A DNA stretch of 34,374 nucleotides from an uncultured Ruminococcus sp. (GTDB taxonomy: Bacteria; Bacillota; Clostridia; Oscillospirales; Ruminococcaceae). The notes beneath the pieces were generated by a model. That model was not told the DNA's origin. It did not search any database and saw only the letters and a program-made list of their open reading frames with translations. This document shows positions 15,216 to 22,992 of this stretch, one piece after another. Position 1 is the stretch's first letter, and each line of letters begins with the position of its first letter. Made by a program: the position numbers and the translations under genes. The stretch covers positions 1 to 34,374 of the forward strand of contig CADAEJ010000004.1 of assembly GCA_902786965.1 (NCBI GenBank). The letters are read 5' to 3'.

Positions 15216-15782
15216 TTATTTTTCGGTCTGATATGCAGCTTCAGCTGCAGCGAAACGCTTATACCTCAATGGAACTGTAATGCATATATCGGGGCGAATG
15301 GTTTCCCTGGTTTTTCCGATCGCAATAGGCTTATCACTACCATAACCATCGCTTTCTGGGTTAGTATACTGCAGCAGCGGCTTCATCTTTTCAATGACAT
15401 TAAATTCAATGAATTCCCTCATGTCCCGGGACTCGATGCCAGTCGCATAAACCTTGAAACAAGCTGGCATGCCGTTTTTGTATGTGCCGCCATAAGCCGT
15501 AGCATCCGTCATAAAATTGTAGATGTGCTCACAAACCCTTAAGTATACATTGCCGCTGCTGCCTGAATAAAATGGCTGTCCGAAAATACTGTTTAAATAA
15601 CATCCTGCGACTCTCCTGTCGTTCTCCCGCTGACAAATATCGAGGTAGTCTGGATGTAATTCCAGCGTCTGTGCAAGTTCAGGTGCAATTCTCCTGATCT
15701 TTTTTAAGCCTGCCTGACTTCGAGCAAACCGCTTGACCTTAGCAATGTAAACCTGTCTTTCTCTGCGTGTCATATTAGTCAT
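15216..15782 (-). CDS. Conserved hypothetical protein with a local relic paralogue
   Basis: GGGAGG lies about 8 bases before the ATG, and a TATAAT sits some 15 bases further up. The 188-residue product begins with a basic helix (MTRRERQVYIAKVKRFARSQ), continues with QTLELHPDYLDICQRENDRR and ends with a conserved stretch KPIAIGKTRETIRPDICITV. It has no signal or membrane segment. I recognise no family or catalytic motif; the basic N-terminus could bind nucleic acid, but that is guesswork. The decayed copy at 12250-12407 keeps the C-terminal third, which shows that this gene has been duplicated within the island. Confidence 0.65.
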   Translation of the reverse strand: MTNMTRRERQVYIAKVKRFARSQAGLKKIRRIAPELAQTLELHPDYLDICQRENDRRVAGCYLNSIFGQPFYSGSSGNVYLRVCEHIYNFMTDATAYGGTYKNGMPACFKVYATGIESRDMREFIEFNVIEKMKPLLQYTNPESDGYGSDKPIAIGKTRETIRPDICITVPLRYKRFAAAEAAYQTEK

Positions 15783-15884
15783 AAATAAATCCTCCCATAT
15801 GTATTATAATTTTCAGCAGCACTCTTTGCTGCTATCAATACGATACCACAGGAGGAACGATTTTCCCATAAAGCCTAAAAAACT

Positions 15885-16406
15885 TTATTTCTTTTTGTTA
15901 TTTTTCTTCTTTTCTTTGCTTTCGTCATCATAAAGTTTTCTAAAGCCGTTAAAGATAAGGTTCACCTTATCTTTTTTGTGCTCCACAAGTCCTTTATTGA
16001 CTAATTTCTCGATTGCTTCATCTATTTCTTTGTCTTTATATCCGTAGGTTTTGCCTTCTTTTTTCAATTCTTCAACTTCTATTTCTGCTCCTGGAGCTTT
16101 TCCCTCGAAAAGCAAAAGAAGAAATAATACTCTTTTGCAGTTTGTTGATATTTTCCTGTCTGAAATGTGGCTGATGGTAAGAATCAAATCCTTTATCTTT
16201 ATATAATCAAAAGTGATATTAAATTCTTTTGATATCACATCGCGATAATGCGTAGAAGGATTATTTTTCTGATTCAAAAGATTAGATACAGCCACCGTAG
16301 ATTCCATACCTATAATCTCAGCAAGCTTTTCATTGGTTATATACTTGTCTTTAAGTTTATTGATCCATTGCGGATCAATAAATTCGGTCAGTATTTTATC
16401 AGGCAT
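15885..16406 (-). CDS. Hypothetical protein with HTH-like N-terminal half
   Basis: AAAGGAGG lies 6 bases before the ATG at 16406. An alternative in-frame start at 16448 would add MSDKKTLNLKRRIF, a stretch also found before the 17989-18501 gene. The 173-residue product has a possible helix-turn-helix in its first 70 residues (DKYITNEKLAEIIGMESTVA, VSNLLNQKN) and a second winged-helix-like part (EIEVEELKKEGKTYGYKDKE, IDEAIEKLVNKGLVEHKKD), ending in a Lys/Asn tail KEKKKNNKKK. It may be a DNA-binding regulator of the island (inference). No enzyme motif is visible. Confidence 0.65.
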   Translation of the reverse strand: MPDKILTEFIDPQWINKLKDKYITNEKLAEIIGMESTVAVSNLLNQKNNPSTHYRDVISKEFNITFDYIKIKDLILTISHISDRKISTNCKRVLFLLLLFEGKAPGAEIEVEELKKEGKTYGYKDKEIDEAIEKLVNKGLVEHKKDKVNLIFNGFRKLYDDESKEKKKNNKKK

Positions 16407-16410
16407 AAAT

Positions 16411-16479
16411 ATCCTCCTTTTTAAATTTAGTGTCTTCTTGTCTGACATCTTATGTTTTCTTTTTTCAGCGAACACCTCC
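16411..16479 (-). repeat. Shared 5' module, copy A
   Basis: About 68 bp upstream of the 15885-16406 gene is roughly 90% identical to 18508-18576 upstream of the unrelated 17989-18501 gene. It includes the main Shine-Dalgarno site and the potential short coding stretch MSDKKTLNLKRRI. Confidence 0.85.
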
Positions 16480-16620
16480 TGTATTCACCATCATAATAGA
16501 ATTTAATTCCTGCCGAATCAAGATTATTGTCATATTCTACATTTTTAGAAAAGAATAAAATGCGATCAGCTACAAATTAATTATCTATATTACTAATATT
16601 TGAAGGTCTATAATAATAAC

Positions 16621-16851
16621 TTATCGGCATATTATATCCTCCCATTCTGAAGCGACATCTTTAGCTAATGCATTAATAATTTTAGCATTAAGTGAATCAG
16701 ATTTAATCAATTCAATATAAATAGGCTCTTTTGGCTTTTCGATTTTTGAATCTACAATCTCGCTTTTAATATTATTAGCTAAGAAAAATGTTTCCTCACT
16801 AGTTCTTTTGAATTCATCAGGGTTTATAAGATCAATCATCTTTATTAACAT
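16621..16851 (-). CDS. Small hypothetical protein (76 aa)
   Basis: I chose the ATG at 16851, 6 bases after GAGGTG; a GTG at 16860 overlaps that site. The product starts MLIKMIDLINPDEFKRTSEE and is acidic to neutral with no membrane segment or known motif. It overlaps the 3' end of the next gene upstream (16832-17065) by 20 bases, so the two are translationally coupled, the compact layout of a two-gene module such as a toxin-antitoxin or an adaptor pair. Neither member is recognised. Confidence 0.55.
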   Translation of the reverse strand: MLIKMIDLINPDEFKRTSEETFFLANNIKSEIVDSKIEKPKEPIYIELIKSDSLNAKIINALAKDVASEWEDIICR

Positions 16852-17065
16852 TAAATTCACCTCTAACTATATATTCAAGATAATCATAAATGACTTTCTT
16901 CAATATATTCTTTTTATCTGTCGGCAAAGCATTGAGTTCAAGATTAATACCATCTCTTAATTTGTCTAAATCGCAAAGACATGCTCTTTCCAATCTTCCA
17001 TCGAGATCTTTAAGCCCTCCTGTTTTAAATAAAGTAATAGTTTCAGATAGAATAAGTTTATGCAT
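16832..17065 (-). CDS. Small hypothetical protein (77 aa)
   Basis: AGGAGG lies 6 bases before the ATG. The product (MHKLILSETITLFKTGGLKD ... YLEYIVRGEFNVNKDD) is predicted mostly helical, with charged helices and two Cys residues (CLCDLDKL). It overlaps the following 76-residue gene, implying a coupled pair. It resembles the small helical effector-associated or immunity-like proteins found in accessory islands only in general character; no family assignment is possible. Confidence 0.55.
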   Translation of the reverse strand: MHKLILSETITLFKTGGLKDLDGRLERACLCDLDKLRDGINLELNALPTDKKNILKKVIYDYLEYIVRGEFNVNKDD

Positions 17066-17192
17066 AGATTACCTCCTATAGAAAGTTTAAACAATATAGT
17101 CTTTATATCTCTTGATGTTAATTTATACTCTACTTATGACTTCGATTAATTATTGTTAATTAAATAATTAATGAGTTCATGCACTATGTTAA

Positions 17193-17291
17193 TTATTTAC
17201 TATTTGCCTGGAAAACAGCTTCTATTATCGCTGATTTACTCTCAGTATCTTTCGAAGTGGTAGAATGTGTATGCAGATCGTAAAGCTTCAT
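17193..17291 (-). CDS. 32-residue ORF resembling the start of a PHP-domain enzyme
   Basis: A strong promoter and a GGGAG site 9 bases upstream precede MKLYDLHTHSTTSKDTESKS and 12 more codons, then TAA. DLHTHST is the hallmark first motif of PHP phosphoesterases, which normally runs into SDG and continues for 200 or more residues. Here the frame ends after 32, in AT-rich sequence with a 10-bp inverted repeat (17145-17154 and 17163-17172). It is either the truncated head of a PHP gene or a small peptide in its own right. Confidence 0.5.
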   Translation of the reverse strand: MKLYDLHTHSTTSKDTESKSAIIEAVFQANSK

Positions 17292-17313
17292 AAAATCACT
17301 CCCTCTTAGTTCT

Positions 17314-17341
17314 ATTATAATACGGAATACCACAATGTCAA
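17314..17341 (-). promoter_or_regulatory. Strong promoter for the 32-residue ORF
   Basis: Minus strand: TTGACA (17336-17341), a 16-bp spacer and TATAAT (17314-17319). Transcripts from it could also reach the 16.6-17.1 kb small genes. Confidence 0.85.
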
Positions 17342-17397
17342 CAGCAGATCGTGTTTACAATGCACGTCATCAGTAAAAAATATCAATGCCGCAATTT

Positions 17398-17934
17398 TTA
17401 CCTTTCGATTATATGTGATTGAAGATAATCCTTGAAATCATCATAAGAAAACCTCCTTTCCAGATGAAAAATAATTGGTATGCACACATCAGCTATCTGC
17501 TGAACGCTGAAATTCAGGATATGATCCATTGTGTCCTGGAAATATGCATCCATCAATTCATAGCGTATCAGGCATCCGTTGAATATGTCGCCATACTCCT
17601 CATCGAAAAAGTAATTGTGTTCAAAAAGGGTGTTGCAGTCCCACGGCAGATGCATATTCATATAATTGCACATTCTCGCTGCCTTAACTGCCCTTTCCTC
17701 TGTTTCTGCAACAGGCTGGCAGAAATATGACTTACAATAACAATGCTCATTCATAAATATCACAGTAGTCTCGATACGACCGCCAATTACATCTTCGATA
17801 TTACACGACAGATATATTTTATCGACATCCTTTAAAGGAGTGATTTTTCCTGCCTCATTGAGCAGGGTGTATGGGATATGTTCCGCTGTCAGATAATCAA
17901 TAAACCTCTTTTTTGCTTCTGTTTTAGTCATCAT
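17398..17934 (-). CDS. Hypothetical protein, YbjN-like in character
   Basis: AAAGGAG lies 9 bases before the ATG. The 178-residue product (MMTKTEAKKRFIDYLTAEHI ...) alternates short strands and helices, with EERAVKAARMCNYMNMHLPW in the middle, a pattern that recalls YbjN/type III chaperone-like folds (FNGCLIRYELMDAYFQDTMD). That fold link is tentative. No signal, membrane segment or catalytic motif is visible. It follows the 17989-18501 gene by 54 bases and probably shares its transcript. The same gene order once existed near 15 kb, where only the tails of both genes survive. Confidence 0.6.
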   Translation of the reverse strand: MMTKTEAKKRFIDYLTAEHIPYTLLNEAGKITPLKDVDKIYLSCNIEDVIGGRIETTVIFMNEHCYCKSYFCQPVAETEERAVKAARMCNYMNMHLPWDCNTLFEHNYFFDEEYGDIFNGCLIRYELMDAYFQDTMDHILNFSVQQIADVCIPIIFHLERRFSYDDFKDYLQSHIIER

Positions 17935-17988
17935 AATTTCGATCTCCTTTGCATAAATGTTTTTAGATGATGCGAATATATATTAATC

Positions 17989-18501
17989 CTATGCACGGCG
18001 CAGCAGCGCTCCGCAATCTGATGTCAGATATACATATCCGTATTCTCCAAAATATGCGTCACAACAATCACTGCCCTGTTCGCCAAGATTCACAACATAT
18101 GCGAATAGATAATCGTCTTCAAGTCTTTGTGTTGACCAGTCTTCTTCATACGGCGATACATACAGAAATGTCAGCATTGTGATCGGTTCATTATCACCTC
18201 TTTCAAGATTACTTATCTCCACATTTCCCGTGTCAACAGCACAAACCGAACCCATTATCTTGGTTTCGATAACATGATAAACATAATTCCCCGTCTCCTC
18301 TTCAAACGCCCTCACCTCCTCTTCATAAAGCTCATCATAGTCAATGGTATCTATACAACCAAATGACCATCCTGATACTCGGTAGCTGTAATAAAGCTTT
18401 TCGTCTTCAAGATTCTTTAAGATCTTTGGGTTAAGGTCAAACTTTTCCTGTAATACCCTCATTCTTGATAAGGCTTCTTTGTGCATCTTTGACTTTTCCA
18501 T
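17989..18501 (-). CDS. Hypothetical acidic protein
   Basis: AAAAAGGAGG lies 9 bases before the ATG at 18501; an in-frame ATG at 18546 would add MSDKKTLYLKRRISI, similar to the N-terminal extension possible for the 15885-16406 gene. The 170-residue product is very rich in Asp, Glu and Tyr (YDELYEEEVRAFEEETGNYV, VSPYEEDWSTQRLEDDYLFA) and ends DCGALLRRA. Acidity of this kind is common among immunity proteins and DNA mimics, but no family is recognised. A collapsed copy of its last codons lies at 15064-15122. Confidence 0.6.
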   Translation of the reverse strand: MEKSKMHKEALSRMRVLQEKFDLNPKILKNLEDEKLYYSYRVSGWSFGCIDTIDYDELYEEEVRAFEEETGNYVYHVIETKIMGSVCAVDTGNVEISNLERGDNEPITMLTFLYVSPYEEDWSTQRLEDDYLFAYVVNLGEQGSDCCDAYFGEYGYVYLTSDCGALLRRA

Positions 18502-18507
18502 AATACT

Positions 18508-18576
18508 TATCCTCCTTTTTAAATACAGTGTTTTCTTGTCTGACATCTTATGTTTTCTTTTTCATTGACCACCTCC
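18508..18576 (-). repeat. Shared 5' module, copy B
   Basis: Counterpart of 16411-16479. Differences in the possible coding stretch are mostly synonymous (AAG/AAA, CTA/CTG), with one Asn/Tyr change. Confidence 0.85.
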
Positions 18577-18599
18577 CTATAGCCAATTCATTGCAACAA

Positions 18600-18628
18600 A
18601 AAAGAATTGCCGGTCAGACAATTCTTTT
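18600..18628 (-). terminator. Terminator after the metallophosphoesterase gene
   Basis: Arms AAAAGAATTG (18600-18609) and CAATTCTTTT (18619-18628), then TTTTTTG on the minus strand. Confidence 0.85.
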
Positions 18629-18691
18629 CATTAATATTATGTAGTTTTTCATCTTCAATTCTTTGAAGATACATCCTTCATGCACTCGAAA

Positions 18692-19405
18692 TTAATCTGT
18701 TTCCTCACATATTTCATCATAATCCTCAAACATGATACGAATATCACATTCATAACTTTCGACATGATAATGACCTGCATACCATCCTTCTTTGAGTTCA
18801 AGCCTGTCATAAATTGACTGAAGCCATTTCTCCGTGCTCTTATCCACACTCTGCTGGTCAATTCCCGGAATAAAACTCCAGACCGGTTCCGCCTCTATCG
18901 GAGCAGTGTGCGACAAGACAATATCTATCTCCCATTGTCTGGACTCAAGCTGTTTTTCAACATAGACCTTTGTTTCTTCATCGGGCTGCTCTGAATCAAA
19001 CCACTGAAGTCCGCTGCTCAGGCGATAAAACTTATCAACGCTGTATGCCCCGCCAATCGCAATTACAGATTTTCCATTAAAGTCATAAATCTCACCATCC
19101 TTAGCGAAGAGGATATTGGGATAATCTTCCTCAGCATACACCAAACCACCTTTCCATAGGATTTCTTCGTAATCGCCATTGGCTTCCAATGGTCTCGCTT
19201 CATGATTCCCGTGGATACAGAAAAGCGTGATAGGCAAGCCTAAAAGCTCATTCTTTAAATCCTCGTCTCTTTTATCAAGATAGTAATTAATCCCGGCGTC
19301 ACCGAGTATAATCATAACATCTTCGATATCCGTTCCGTTCAATTCGCAGAATTCAGCGATTCTCGAAAAGTCGCCGTGAGTGTCTCCTGTAATGTAATAA
19401 TGCAT
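18692..19405 (-). CDS. Calcineurin-like metallophosphoesterase
   Basis: The Met at 19405 follows CAGGAGG by 8 bases and begins the fold directly; a Met 10 codons earlier (19435) is less likely. All five metallophosphatase motifs are present in 237 residues: ITGDTHGD, IILGDAG, CIHGNHE, VLSHTAP and AGHYH. The enzyme should be an active, cytoplasmic two-metal phosphoesterase; members act on proteins, nucleotides, cyclic nucleotides or diadenosine compounds, so the substrate is open. It lies 95 bases downstream of the sigma-like/WYL gene on the same strand and is closed by its own terminator, so the two make a natural regulator-effector pair. Confidence 0.9.
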   Translation of the reverse strand: MHYYITGDTHGDFSRIAEFCELNGTDIEDVMIILGDAGINYYLDKRDEDLKNELLGLPITLFCIHGNHEARPLEANGDYEEILWKGGLVYAEEDYPNILFAKDGEIYDFNGKSVIAIGGAYSVDKFYRLSSGLQWFDSEQPDEETKVYVEKQLESRQWEIDIVLSHTAPIEAEPVWSFIPGIDQQSVDKSTEKWLQSIYDRLELKEGWYAGHYHVESYECDIRIMFEDYDEICEETD

Positions 19406-19499
19406 AGTGTTTTCCTCCTGTTTTTTCTGTACCATAGAAACATTTTAACATGGGCTTGCGGGTTACACTTATATTATGGAGGAATTCTTGTTCTAAAAA

Positions 19500-21128
19500 T
19501 TAAAGATATAGGTCTCCCACTTTCTTTATCTCCTCCCGTATCTTCTTTCTGATATTCTCATCCATGATCTCCACCCTCACTCCGTACTGCATTGCCCAGT
19601 GAACGATCATATTCGGTGATGTCCTTACTTTCACAATATCATATCCTACTTCATTACCCTTTTCATCTTTTCCGACAACCTCTTTCACCTTCTCGTAATG
19701 GTCGCCGAACCAGTCGTGAATAATCGTATAATCAGTATTTTTTATCTTGATCCTGATATCCTCCGGCTCATCATATGCCATATTCATATGCTCTGACATA
19801 TATTTTTCCGGATCCCAGCAAGCGTTAAATATCGGGAGTCCCTCAAAACTGCAGACCTCAATGGGAATTATCTTCCCATTTTCATCTTTGGCGATCTCTA
19901 AATCCGACATCAGATCCACACGATAATGCCAGATTCCCTTATCATAAGTCTTTAAGCCTATGCAGAAAAAATCGTCATGATATACCACCAGATGATATGG
20001 AGAAAGAGTACGGATATATTCAGAGGTCGGGATCATTTTTTTATCGTCTGTATACCTGTTATACCTGAAACGGATCTGCCCAAAGTTATTCACCGCGTAT
20101 TGTATTATTTTCAGGTTTTCAGCTAACTGTTCCCTTTTTTCTGCCCTTTGCCCTGAAAGCCTGCCGTGAATTGCTTTCGGATCAAATCTGATCTTCTCTC
20201 CATCCCAAAACGGTGTACGGTAATATGCGCTTGCAGTCCCCACAAGTTTTCTTATGAGCTCCGCCTTTTCGGCTGATGATAACATACTTGAAAAGCACAC
20301 CTGCCCTATCAGCTGATCGAGCTGTGAATCGGTAAATGTATGTACATACGAAAAGCCCGTAATATCAGGTGTTTTCCCGCAATAATCCTTGTTGATCTTC
20401 TTATTTAACCGATCCTCTTTGTATCCGTCATACTTCACACGGTATTTTTCTTCGTTTTCACCGTATTCCAACGGGTCAAGTTCCAGAAGGATGTCCTCAA
20501 GCGTGCTTGTGATAGTATTCGGTGATTCTACTGGTACGCCATTATCATATTTTGCAATGCGGTATATCTTCAGCAGATTCATAAGCTCATCTTTTGAAAG
20601 GCTTTTACTTTCATCAGTAAGTGTTTTCAATATATCCAAAATCTGAAGCGTTCTTCGCTCTGCACTGTATTTTCCGCGATCAGGAGCATCATCACGCACC
20701 TGAAAACGGTCTTCTGTTTTCTGTCTTGCGACTTTCGTTTCCGGGATTTCTTCCAATGATGCTCTTATTATACCGGTCTTTTTACCCGTTTTTGAGCGCC
20801 CTGTCAAACCAAGCGGATTTAAAAGCACATCAAGCTCTTTAGAGATCTCACCATCAATATAATAGGTAGCATATGTCGTAAATTTACCTTTTTCCGAATC
20901 ATGATTTTTCGTCGCATGTATAAAGCCCTGCCATCCCGCCATATACAGATCCTCTTCTATTTCATTCTTAAGAGAGTCTGTCATCTCTAATTTTCGCAGC
21001 TTTTTCCAACAGCATTCATGGATATACTTTTTATAATTCTCATACAGTTCTTCCCAAGCCTTGTTATCACCAGATTTTGTCCTCTCGATAAGGGCTTTTA
21101 CCCCAGGATCTGATAAATATTTATTCAT
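19500..21128 (-). CDS. Sigma-70 region 2-like domain fused to an HTH-WYL regulator
   Basis: The ATG at 21128 follows AAAAGGAG by 7 bases; a GTG directly before it is also possible. In 542 residues the order is unusual. Residues 12-100 resemble sigma region 2 (IERTKSGDNKAWEELYENYK, EDLYMAGWQGFIHATKNHDS, GKFTTYATYYIDGEISKELD), including the DLxxxGxxG and F-x-TYA-x-Y-I core-binding and -10 signature. Residues 155-235 look like the HTH that normally precedes WYL (ERRTLQILDILKTLTDESKS). Residues 340-415 are a WYL-type domain (RTLSPYHLVVYHDDFFCIGL) and 465-542 a WCX-like extension. WYL domains sense ligands or nucleic acid and control many defence loci (established). No region 4 is seen, so if it works as a sigma factor the -35 contact must come from elsewhere. 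Confidence 0.8.
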   Translation of the reverse strand: MNKYLSDPGVKALIERTKSGDNKAWEELYENYKKYIHECCWKKLRKLEMTDSLKNEIEEDLYMAGWQGFIHATKNHDSEKGKFTTYATYYIDGEISKELDVLLNPLGLTGRSKTGKKTGIIRASLEEIPETKVARQKTEDRFQVRDDAPDRGKYSAERRTLQILDILKTLTDESKSLSKDELMNLLKIYRIAKYDNGVPVESPNTITSTLEDILLELDPLEYGENEEKYRVKYDGYKEDRLNKKINKDYCGKTPDITGFSYVHTFTDSQLDQLIGQVCFSSMLSSAEKAELIRKLVGTASAYYRTPFWDGEKIRFDPKAIHGRLSGQRAEKREQLAENLKIIQYAVNNFGQIRFRYNRYTDDKKMIPTSEYIRTLSPYHLVVYHDDFFCIGLKTYDKGIWHYRVDLMSDLEIAKDENGKIIPIEVCSFEGLPIFNACWDPEKYMSEHMNMAYDEPEDIRIKIKNTDYTIIHDWFGDHYEKVKEVVGKDEKGNEVGYDIVKVRTSPNMIVHWAMQYGVRVEIMDENIRKKIREEIKKVGDLYL

Positions 21129-21131
21129 CAC

Positions 21132-21401
21132 TATTCTCCTTTTCTGAATAATCTTATCAAAGAAAAAACAGGCTTTTTCATTTGTTATCGAATTAACTAA
21201 TCAGTTGTGCTCATAGTTTTCAAACAGTATAACACGAGCAAAGTAAATTGTCAATTGTTTTCCAATATCAACAGCAGCCTGCACAATTCGTACAAACTGC
21301 TATTGGTTACTGCTGTGTCATAATCGTCTTGTTTACGCCGTTTCTGAACAAATCTAGGTTCTTCGCTAAGCACTCGGTTCTTAAATGTGTTTTTTCTTTT
21401 T
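21132..21401. other. Gene-free AT-rich interval upstream of the sigma/WYL gene
   Basis: No open frame with a ribosome binding site was found. It presumably holds the promoter of the sigma/WYL gene, but I see no convincing pair of boxes. Confidence 0.4.
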
Positions 21402-21560
21402 AATTCACCCTTGTAATATTCTTACGATAGTTTACCGGGGTATCATACCCAATAGCATAGCAGGGACGATGATTGTTGTAAAAATCAACATAGTTTTCAA
21501 GGACCTCTTTAAACTCGGCTTTTGTTTGGCACTCATCCACCCTGAAATCTATATACAGTT
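21402..21560 (-). mobile_element. IS3-family transposase remnant (C-terminus)
   Basis: On the minus strand the frame reads FRVDECQTKAEFKEVLENYV, DFYNNHRPCYAIGYDTPVNY, RKNITRVN and a stop. This is the end of an IS3/IS150-type OrfB integrase: the rve domain tail with FYNNHRP and a YDTPVNY ending. A stop lies just upstream and the DDE core is gone, so only about 50 codons persist. The fragment ends 18 bases from the 3' end of the AAA/DUF4143 gene. Confidence 0.85.
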
Positions 21561-21577
21561 ATTCATTCATGGACAAA

Positions 21578-22930
21578 CTACAGCAATCCCGTCATATATA
21601 GCGGCAGATATGTGATCCCGTTTTCCTGTTTGAGATCACTCGCATGGAGCACATACGGGATATGCGTCTGGGCAGCATATTTCTGTATAAACTTATTCAG
21701 AGAAGACAAAGTATAGTTTTTGCCTGACTTAACTTCTATTGGCGAAATATTGTGCCTGTTGCTTATCTTGCTTTTGGCAAGCAGGAAATCTATCTCCATT
21801 CTGGAATCCTTGTCATCCCTTGAAGAATTGCAGTAGAAGAATAATTTGTGCCCGCCGGCTGCAAGCATTTGAGCGACAATATTCTCGATTATCATGCCCA
21901 TATTGACTTCGAGCTTATCAAGCAAAAGTTTTTTATAGACCTCTTCACTGACTATGCCGTTTTCATCAAAGCTATGACTGACAAGCAATCCCGTGTCAGC
22001 CATATAACATTTGAGCAAAGTGCGGTCACGGTTCAGATTCAAACCTACATTCGGCTCGGTTGCGTTGTAGCAGTTGTTGACTATCATTGCATCGGACAGC
22101 CAGAACATAGCATCACGATAGTCATCAAAACGAGCGCCCTTTTCAATAGAGGAAAGCTTGAAATGACGATTCTGATTTTTCAGCTGCGATGGAAGCTCAT
22201 CAAATATAGCCTCAACTTTCATCGCATCATTGCCGGCATGCTTTCGTATGTCATCACGGTACAGTTTGAGTATTCGTCTCTTTGCTTTGTCCACCTTATC
22301 GAAATCTTTGCTGTCAGCAAAAGCCTGTACCGCCTGCGGCATACCACCAACTATCATATACTGTCTGAACAGATCCATCGCCTTTCGGTGCAGTGCCTGT
22401 CCGAGCGGCAATTTCTTATCAAAGCAGTTCCGTATAAGAGGATACATCGTTTCGTCGCCAACAGCCCAAAGGAATTCTTCGAAGTCCATCGGATACATGT
22501 TCAACGGTTCTTCTTCAGAAGGAATGAGTATGTTTTCGACATTCTTGCGGATCGAGATCAGAGAACCGGTTTCGACATAATCGTATCTTCCGTCTGCTAC
22601 AAGGTACTTTATTGCACTGCGCGCTCTCGGGAAGAGCTGTACCTCATCAAGTATTATCAGCGATTCACGCTTGTACAGCTTGGTGTTATAGTAAGTGGAG
22701 AGCTTAAGAAAGAATGTATCCATATCGGATAAGTCATGTATAAAGATGTCCTTGACCTGCTCGTCTGCAAGGTTAAAGTCGATCAGAATATAACTTTTAT
22801 ACTCTTTCTTTGCAAACTCTTCAACAACATAGCTTTTACCTACACGTCTTGCGCCCTGTACGAGCAAAGCGCTTTCTCCGTTTTCAGTATCTTTCCATTG
22901 TTTGAGCTTGTCATAGATCTTTCTTTTCAT
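21578..22930 (-). CDS. AAA_14/DUF4143 ATPase
   Basis: GAGGTGG lies about 8 bases before the ATG. The 450-residue protein is full length for this family. Residues 1-130 are the AAA_14 P-loop domain: Walker A LVQGARRVGKS, Walker B LIILDEVQLF and the sensor ETGSLIS. The second half is DUF4143 with a nuclease-like end, MEIDFLLAK followed by ISPIEVKSGK, the E-D-x(n)-E-x-K pattern of PD-(D/E)xK folds. Members are abundant in Bacteroidota, Clostridia and archaea, often in variable regions, and their role is unresolved. The promoter carries three phased palindromes. The opposite strand has a long open frame that I regard as a shadow. Confidence 0.92.
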   Translation of the reverse strand: MKRKIYDKLKQWKDTENGESALLVQGARRVGKSYVVEEFAKKEYKSYILIDFNLADEQVKDIFIHDLSDMDTFFLKLSTYYNTKLYKRESLIILDEVQLFPRARSAIKYLVADGRYDYVETGSLISIRKNVENILIPSEEEPLNMYPMDFEEFLWAVGDETMYPLIRNCFDKKLPLGQALHRKAMDLFRQYMIVGGMPQAVQAFADSKDFDKVDKAKRRILKLYRDDIRKHAGNDAMKVEAIFDELPSQLKNQNRHFKLSSIEKGARFDDYRDAMFWLSDAMIVNNCYNATEPNVGLNLNRDRTLLKCYMADTGLLVSHSFDENGIVSEEVYKKLLLDKLEVNMGMIIENIVAQMLAAGGHKLFFYCNSSRDDKDSRMEIDFLLAKSKISNRHNISPIEVKSGKNYTLSSLNKFIQKYAAQTHIPYVLHASDLKQENGITYLPLYMTGLL

Positions 22931-22963
22931 TGTGCACCACCTCGATAGTTATGTGTTTTTGTT

Positions 22964-22992
22964 AGTATAACACAAATCCAGATTTTTATCAA
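22964..22992 (-). promoter_or_regulatory. Promoter of the AAA/DUF4143 gene
   Basis: Minus strand: TTGATA (22987-22992), a 17-bp spacer and TATACT (22964-22969). The first palindrome (22974-22985) fills the spacer. Confidence 0.8.

Noticed and set aside
21848-22732. 294-codon open frame on the plus strand
   Set aside because: It lies fully opposite the AAA/DUF4143 gene, has no ribosome binding site, and its translation has no recognisable domain; the minus-strand gene has all family motifs.
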